Source of the DNA: Dipteronia dyeriana
Taxonomy: Eukaryota; Streptophyta; Magnoliopsida; Sapindales; Sapindaceae
Length of the DNA: 64,000 nucleotides
Reading direction: 5' to 3'
Assembly (NCBI GenBank): GCA_032871835.1
Contig: CM065297.1
Span: 66,761,253 to 66,825,252, forward strand
Under the pieces are notes generated by a model, which had not been told where the DNA came from, made no database searches, and saw nothing but the letters and a program-made list of their open reading frames with translations. The stretch's first letter is position 1. Each line of letters opens with the position of its first letter. Shown here piece after piece: positions 57,709-64,000 of this stretch. The position numbers were made by a program, and so were the translations under genes.

Positions 57709-57888
57709 TAGAAAGGTTTAGCATGTTTGTCTGAATCCTTAAACAACCAAACAAACTACACAAGAATCAAATCAAACAAGATTGAAAATGAACGATTAAA
57801 ATCAAAACTAAAACTAACGAAAATAAAGCTACGACTTAAAACAATCAAAAGATAACACTAAACCTCCCCGACATCGACGCCAAAAACT
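57709..57888 (-). other. Element F: leader with Athila-type primer site
   Basis: On the minus strand TTTTTGGCGTCGATGTCGGG at about 57867-57887, close to the TTTTTGGCGCCG-type primer site of Athila elements. It directly follows the LTR end TGTCA. Confidence 0.75.
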
Positions 57889-59437
57889 TGACACACCTAA
57901 AATGGTACTAATATATATGAGCGTGTTTGTTTATCTGTAAGTGCACAGATCATTTGACGATTGCGTGGTAGCAAGTACGGTTCATTCCCATAAGGAGGTA
58001 CTATACCTTAAATTAATTCTAGGTCTTAGAATATATAAACAATCTATTCACACTAATTACTTGAAAGAAAAGTAAAATCACAGTTGTAAGACAGAAAGCT
58101 TTGAAACTAAAATCAACTAAATTAAAGGTAAGGATTCAAAAAGAAAAATAAAGAGAAAGAAACAACCTACAAAGTCTTCAAGAATTCAAACTCTAACTTC
58201 CAACTTCAAGAGATCTAATTGTGTAACAATGGTTGCTTGTTGTGATAATTGTGTGAGAGTGTTTGTGTTGGATGTTGAGGAAAATTATCAAAAAAAAACT
58301 GAAAAAACTATCTAGGGACTTCTTAAGAGAAAGATCGGGGGTAGAGGTGTTCACGGTTCGGTTAAACCGTTTGAAACCGAACCAAAACCGCCCATAAAAA
58401 ATCGTAACCGAACCGTAACCGAAACCGGTTACGAGCCGGTTCGATTACGGTTTACTCTCCCTAAAAACCGAGCAATAACCGCCCAAACCGCCGGTTACAA
58501 AACCGAACCCAAACCATGTATGACGGTTTCGGTTACGGTTTCTCCTCTCCACGGAACCGGAACCGGAATCGACAGTTTCAAACCGAAACCGAATCAGAAC
58601 CGAACCTTGGACACCTCTGATCGGGGGTTTTTAAGACGACTAAAGTGAGGTATATATAGTGGGAAATGTTGGGCAAGACTTGGGTGTGTGAAAGGACGAC
58701 TTTACCCCTCTAAAATCTGCCATTCTGCTGAACCGAAGTCGTAGTTCAAAGTAGCAGAAGCCACTGGAAGAAATCTGCTCGATGAATCTGTGCCTTTGAA
58801 GTCATAGATTGAAGTCACAGGAGCTTCTATAGGAGATCTGAAAGTTGGTGTTGCGCGTTGGAACCAGCAGATGAAACTTCAAGCTTCGGTCTTCAATGGT
58901 GGAAAGGCGGCAAGCTCAAAGAGAGAAACAGGTGAGTTAAGGTCTAAAATGGGTGGCAATCTGACCGATAATTTTTTCTGGTTCTAATGGTGGTGGAACA
59001 GAAGCGTATCGTGGCCGAAATCAGTTAAAAATGGGCTAGAAAATGGTGGGTTGTGTCGAGTCTAAACCAGGTCAAAAACAAGTCACACGCGGGTCGAGTT
59101 GCTGATGGGTCGGCTGGAGATTGAAGAAGAGTTGACGCCATTCTGACGTCACTCCACAAGCAAAAACGCTGCGTTTCGTTTATGACGTGGCAGGCTGCGC
59201 TGAGTGTGTGGCAAATTATAATATGGCCCCTGACGTCTCTTATATTCACTGATTTATCAATCTTCACCAGAATACTACGTTTTAGCTTCTATTTCTCCAA
59301 AATTACCACAATGCCTCTAAACTTCCCTATTTACCCTAAACACTTATTTACAACATTAAAAACCCCAGTTTTACCCGAGAAACAAACACAAAACAATACA
59401 ATATGGGACCTAAAATATGTATAAAATAAGCTTATCA
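57889..59437 (-). repeat. 5' LTR of element F
   Basis: 1,549 bp including the MITE at 58342-58619. On the minus strand it starts TGATAAGCTTATTTTATAC and ends GTGTGTCA. The plus-strand end of the LTR (CTGTAAGTGCACAGATC, AGCAAGTACGG) is typical of Athila-type LTRs. Only this LTR and a piece of gag remain in view. Confidence 0.82.
58342..58619. mobile_element. hAT-type MITE, 278 bp
   Basis: Perfect 8-bp target duplication ATCGGGGG at 58334-58341 and 58620-58627. Terminal inverted repeats TAGAGGTGT / ACACCTCTG (one mismatch at the outermost base). The interior is rich in AACCG / CGGTT repeats and could fold on itself. It has no coding capacity. Confidence 0.93.
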
Positions 59438-60119
59438 AGGTTACCTAAATGGTCGAGTGGAAACAACTAAACTAAGGTAATTAGATTGACCAAGTATAAA
59501 TGATTTGGTGGGGGATAACCAAAATGGTCGAGTCAAGATCTTCAGTTAGGGTCACGTAACTTGTTAGGGGTGAATGAAGTGTAGTCGGGTTTGGTAGATG
59601 GTCAACTAAGTGACACGTAGACAATTCTGGTCGATGGTCGGTTGAGTGACACGTGGACAATGTCAAGGTCAATACAATTACAACTTGGATATGCAGAGAA
59701 TGAATCTTATTCGAAAAAGATGTCTAGAAGCATGCTCTGATAAGGAGGCAAAATTTCTCAAGGGTATCAGAATCCAAATTAAGTAAGAAGTCTAATGCGT
59801 GAGAGATGCAAAACAGGAAAGAAGGCAAAGACTACTTCAACAAGTAACAAGTCAGTTACACACCACTACCTTTCCTTACTTGTGCACCAAGAATTAGGGT
59901 TCTATGCACATATAAATAGACCCTAAGAGCACCATTGTAAGAGTTAGTGAAAATCTTTACGTAAGGAGAGATCAAGAGTATGTAACTGTTATCATATGGT
60001 GGATTTTTCGTCTCGCCATCACGAGCAACCGTGGATATTTCCCTGACTTGGGGTTTTACCACGTAAAATTGTGTTTTTACATGCTTTATTCAACATACTC
60101 TTTTCATGACTACATTGAT
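59438..60119 (+). repeat. LTR-like sequence with promoter motif
   Basis: Contains a TATA box in context (TATAAATAGACCCTAAG at 59911) followed, about 110 bases later, by CCGTGGATATTTCCC and GGTTTTACCACGTAAA, a signature also seen near the ends of the Sirevirus-like LTRs here. Repeated 'gtgacacgt(a/g)gacaat' phrases occur at about 59610 and 59648. It reads as a plus-strand LTR or LTR fragment, but termini and target duplications were not found. Confidence 0.5.
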
Positions 60120-60974
60120 AATCTGTAATAATTGGTTGGATATGTGATCGATTTTACATAATCTTGAAAACCACCGTCAAAAAGTTTCGATCATTTTAGT
60201 TACTCATTCATATATTTTCTAGATCTCTGTTGGAAGTTATGAAAATTTCTTGTGTTTATTATCCATGGTCTTTGCCCTAGTGTATCGTGTTAAATCCCTA
60301 ATTTCTAGTCAAGGTTTCATATTCATCAATATATGTGAGACAGTTATGGTTCGTAAACCGAAAATGGACTTGAATTCGGAGTTCAGAGGTCGGAGAACAG
60401 TTGACGAATGCGAGAGAAATGCGAGGGAAGTGTTCAATGGCTAAAGGCCATTTTACCACCCTTCCTTATGGAGGCACGTTGCCATCTTAGAGAGGAAGCC
60501 CTTCTGCCCTCGACACGGCATCGCACCTTCTCGGAGTATTGAGGTGGAGCGGCCATCTGCCTTGGCTGAGATCGCCTTATCTTCATGTCACCTTCTTTCC
60601 CTTTAAATCTCTTTTCTCTCTGATTTTTTCATTTGAAGAAGACTAGTTCATAAATTTTCTCTCAACTTTTCCTATCTTCCAAACACTATATCTCACACAA
60701 TTGAAGTCCTATTTTAATGATTCAAGTTGGAGATCTTCCAATTGGAGTTTTCTATCAACTCTAAAAGAGTTTGAAGTCATTTCTTCAAGTTTTCTGGTAG
60801 CTCTACACTAAAATCCGTAACTGCACATTTTTACAAGGTATTGATCTATTCTTTCGTTTTATCTTTTCAAAGTCTTCAATTACCTTGGATTTTCTTCCTT
60901 TATATGTGTATGTCACTTGAATAATGGCTATTGAAAGATAGAGCTTCAATTATAAGCCAGATGCTCTTAATTAG
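60120..60974 (+). repeat. Sirevirus-like LTR G, truncated by element D
   Basis: Divergent relative of the S LTR. Matching phrases include GACTTGAATTCGGAGTTC, a GCGAGGGAAG stretch, CTTTAAATCTCTTTTC and AAATTTTCTCTCAAC, in the same order and spacing as 3360-3590. It is interrupted at 60974 by element D. Confidence 0.7.
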
Positions 60975-61840
60975 TGTTGACGTCGATTTCTCGATGTGTG
61001 AGAAAGTCAATAAGATTGGATTTTAGCTATGACCTTAAAGAAAAAGAGAAGGAGAATGCAAATTGAAACTAATTAGACACAATTTTTACATGGTAAAACT
61101 CCGGTAATCGGAGAAACGTCCACGGATGGTTGAATAAACAACCAAGCCAAAATCCACTATTGAAATAAAGACTTACAACTCTCGATCTCTCTTTTTTCTC
61201 TCTGTGCTCTTCTATATATTCTTATAACGAGATTATGGGTCTATTTATATGTACATAGAACACTAATCCTTTTTGTACAAGTAATGAAAGATTTTTGTGT
61301 TTAATTACAATTGGTTACTTGTTGGAGTAGTCTTTATCTTGTTTCCTATTTCGGAGATTTGTATGGAGATCGAATGGGACTCTAGTAATATAATCCATTT
61401 AGGACTTATTTCCTTACAAATGCGTAGTCTTCTTGAAATAATAAAGTTGTTGCCTGATCTGGAACCTTTTTCCTGTTTGGTATTTTATTCTTCTTTGAAT
61501 TCTTCTTCGACGTGGATATCTTTACGTACTATAATATGACTCTGGGTTCATATGAGAGTTATGTACTGGACTTCTTTATTCAGATTTCTTCATATTTGTC
61601 CCAAGCAGAACATGACATCAGTTGATCCCGAGCAGAACATGACGTCAGTTGATCCCGAGTAGAACATGATGTCAGCTGATCTCGAGCAGGTCTTGCTCAG
61701 TACTTGCATTTATACTTACTCGGGTTTCTATTCTTTGGTGATCTTACGGGATATTTTCTAAATGCCTGTCTGGATATCTATCTGGCAATCTTATTCACTT
61801 TGTCAATGACGTGTACATCTGATAAAATTTACATATGACA
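60975..61840 (-). repeat. 3' LTR of element D
   Basis: 866 bp, TGTTGACGTCG...ACATATGACA, clearly related to but divergent from the LTRs of C. The minus-strand TATA-like stretch is at about 61232-61255. Three near-tandem copies of TGATCCCGAGCAGAACATGA occur at 61622-61690. Confidence 0.88.
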
Positions 61841-62342
61841 ATACCCCCTTAAAATATTTTTTACCGAATAGGAATTTGTTCTAGGCAAAAATATTTTAAT
61901 CAACCCTTTAATCTTTTACGCCTCATTAACGCCAGAGTAAACGTTTTCTCATAATGATGTGTCTTAATGGTGACCATAAAAATTCAATTTGCCCATCACG
62001 TGAAATCTCAATGATTGCGACGTTTTAGAGTCCTGACGGTCTTGGTCAGTTCTTCTCTTTACACGTGTCTTCCACCACTTCTTTTCTCGATACCATTTAT
62101 GAGAAACAACCTACGTGTCTCCTCGTACACCGCCTATGTCATCAAACCTGTCTTTGATTTCTTCCCGCTTCTTGAGATCCTAGATTTTAGTGTCAGTCCC
62201 TTTAAATGCTCCACTGAACGGGGTTGTTCTGGTTTATTCTCACAAACTCAAACCAGAAATTTTCAACCCAGATTTCCTTGGAAAGAAAACCTCTATTCTC
62301 CATCGAAGTTTTTTCAGCAGTTTTCTTTAAAGGTTAGTTTTA
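61841..62342. other. Element D: polypurine tract and antisense-ORF leader
   Basis: Starts ATACCCCCTTAAAATATTT (minus-strand polypurine tract), parallel to 45305-45784. The frame 62015-62374 lacks recognisable motifs and overlaps the antisense-ORF start; I regard it as chance. Confidence 0.6.
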
Positions 62343-64000
62343 ATGGATCCATCTTCCCGTCATCGTCTTTTTAATATAGCCTTCGAAGCGCATGAACGTG
62401 GAGATTTTCAACTGGTTTCTCGCGTTCATAGACTATTGGGGGAGATCCTTCCTGATGAACCTCCTTTTTTAGATGTTGACGTTTCCGGGCTTTACCCTGA
62501 CATCTATTTTAGTTCTAAATCATCTAGTTCTGAATCTATAGTTTCTGATCACAGGGTTCTTCTTCGATCCAGGATGGGAAAACATCAAAGCAAAAGCGAG
62601 GTCCATAAGCACAGCTCAGGCAGCGTTCGAATCAAGGAGCAAATTGTTAACGAAAAGGATGTTGAAAAGGAGTTTAGAAGATCTCGTATCCCTTTTTCTA
62701 TCGATAGCCCGAGTGTGTATGACGCCGAGCCGAATGTGGTCGGGGAAGATGAGATGGAGAAATATTATGCTCAATTCGATTTGGATGACTCAGTTACAAT
62801 GTCTCTTACTGGTGATAGAGCAGCATGGAACCCTCCCCCGGGTATGGTGGTGATTTATGGGTCCATGCTTTGTTGCGGCGTTACTCTTCATCTTCAGCTG
62901 TTTATTGCTTGGTTTCTAGCTGAAGCAGGGATCGCTACAGCCCAACTGGCCCAGAATAGCTACAAGATCTTGATGTGCATGTGTCATATGTAAAGCTGGA
63001 TAAACCTGTCACCGCCTTCCCTGAGTGAAATCAGGCACTTCTATACACTAAGGCAATCTGGTCGGACAGAGACGTATTTTCTCATGTCCAATCCGCCAGA
63101 TTGTTGGGTCCTTGAGGTGACAAAAGTGAACCAGGGAGTCGACACATCTGATGATGCCAAAAAAAGAGAGGCTTCGTGTGGGGATTCCCTTCGTCGAACA
63201 AACACTAAAAGAACAATTGGTTTTTTGCTGGAGGGAACTTAGGACTTCAAGTTACTCTTTCGGTCGGGGGGAATCGGACGGTACTAAAGGTTCCTCGCTT
63301 TTTCTATTCCCCTGACAAATGGAACAATAAAAACCTTGAATTCTCTGATGCTGAACTGACAAGACTTGCTCAGGCTGCAATGCGTACTTTGGAAAAAAAG
63401 AGCAGGTCTTATCTTTTTAGCGAGAAGAATATGATAGAGCTTGGCTTCTTTAGCCAGATTTCAGGCTATCGTTGGCGACGTAAGTGGTCTTTACACCATC
63501 TCTTTTTGTTTTTTTATTTTCTGACTTGGTTCTCTTTATCATTAAGTGTATGACTCGGACATCGTCTGCGACGTTCAAGCTCGCCAGGTGAAATCGATCC
63601 TTCAGGCGAGCAAAAAAGAAGCTTCTCGTCAAAGCAAGGAAGACATTGCCCCACTTGAATCGAATGAGGAATCTGATGAGGTTGATGAGTAGATCCCTAA
63701 GTATGTCCCGAAAGAGGTCATTTGGTCGACCGTAGGGGAATCTAGTGGTCTCAGTGGCCCTGCCGACCACACTCAGAAATTGCCTGAAGATGGGGGAAGG
63801 TAAAATGATGGTCTTGGTGAGGGGCCCGGTGAGTCAAGCTCCCCGGTTGAGGTTCCTACCGAGCAGTTGAATGATGGGGATGGATATTAAACCTCTAATG
63901 GACAGGCAAACCTCTATCTTGACTTTTTTGGATCCTTCAGAGATGATGGTCAGGATGACCTTTCGATTGATCTCAGCTTCCATCATACTCGGACTAAGAA
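62343..64000 (+). pseudogene. Antisense ORF of element D (Transposase_28-like), partial
   Basis: ATG at 62343 (MDPSSRHRLFNIAF). The frame 62343-62993 is open for 216 residues and reads through the point where C has its TGA (HRVLLRSRMGKHQ). It includes RAAWNPPPGMVVIYGS and FLAEAGIATAQLAQNSYKIL. A TAA at 62991-62993 and a frameshift near 63160 break it. The intron donor CGAC/GTAAGT (63482) and acceptor before TGTATGACTCGG (63547) lie at the same codon phase as in C. Exon 2 is acidic and continues off the window. Confidence 0.8.

Larger units (their letters stand above)
60975..64000 (-). mobile_element. Element D: second Tat-lineage Gypsy element (partial)
   Basis: 3' LTR, polypurine tract and antisense ORF of a minus-strand Tat element related to C; pol and the 5' LTR lie beyond the right edge. 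The flank preceding it is ATTAG; the partner target duplication is off-window. Confidence 0.87.

Noticed and set aside
62015..62374. 119-residue frame before the antisense ORF of D
   Set aside because: Not open in the homologous leaders at 17538-18017 or 45305-45784, and overlaps the clear start at 62343.
1..64000. Host genes, CRISPR arrays, phage or bacterial systems, rRNA or organelle DNA
   Set aside because: Every coding stretch I could read belongs to a transposable element; no other class of feature was visible on either strand.

Overview
This window is plant nuclear DNA made almost entirely of nested, decayed transposable elements. I found no ordinary host gene, tRNA, rRNA, CRISPR array or prokaryotic feature. 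The plant assignment rests on Copia elements with tRNA-iMet primer sites, a Sirevirus-type element with several polypurine tracts and an env-like ORF, a Tat-lineage Gypsy element with a second (archaeal-type) RNase H and an antisense ORF, an Athila-like Gypsy fragment, a CACTA terminus and a hAT MITE. The sequence is AT-rich. The species cannot be named from it.

Layout, by my own labels. A (minus-strand Copia) runs from off-window left to 33063; its 3' LTR is 1-1856 and its 5' LTR is 30731-33063. S (plus-strand Sirevirus-type Copia, 2734-26443) sits inside A's RNase H/RT region, flanked by a perfect 5-bp duplication CTTAT. At 33064-36971 lies a Sirevirus env-like remnant fused to the end of a CACTA transposon, which itself interrupts B. 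B (minus-strand Copia, same family as A) occupies 36972-43620. E is a Sirevirus-like LTR (43632-44410 plus 56220-56792) split by C, a complete minus-strand Tat Gypsy element (44411-56214) with target duplication GTCAC. F is a minus-strand Athila-like fragment (56793-59437) whose LTR carries a hAT MITE (58342-58619). An LTR-like piece (59438-60119) and another Sirevirus-like LTR (G, 60120-60974) follow. G is broken by D, a second Tat element (60975 to the window end).

The most unusual object is S. It is 23.7 kb long but has single normal LTRs and a clean target duplication. Inside it are two copies of pol (6156-10096 and 20052-23987) separated by a 10-kb block (10093-20058). That block is a colinear copy of DNA outside S, 33083-47828, lacking 4,755 bp. 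All three junctions show short microhomology (CCTT, TAG, TGTAGAT). Removing the block and one pol copy leaves about 9.8 kb, a normal Sirevirus size. The best reading is a local replication template-switch rearrangement after S had inserted, though assembly error must be excluded.

Functionally the window is a graveyard. Every pol reading frame has stops, frameshifts or lost catalytic residues. The most intact pieces are the C integrase core (D, D and E present), the 408-residue B frame 38193-39419, the antisense ORF frame at 18255-19175, and the 255-residue env-like frame at 33426-34193. Percent differences quoted are hand counts over short stretches, not computed alignments.
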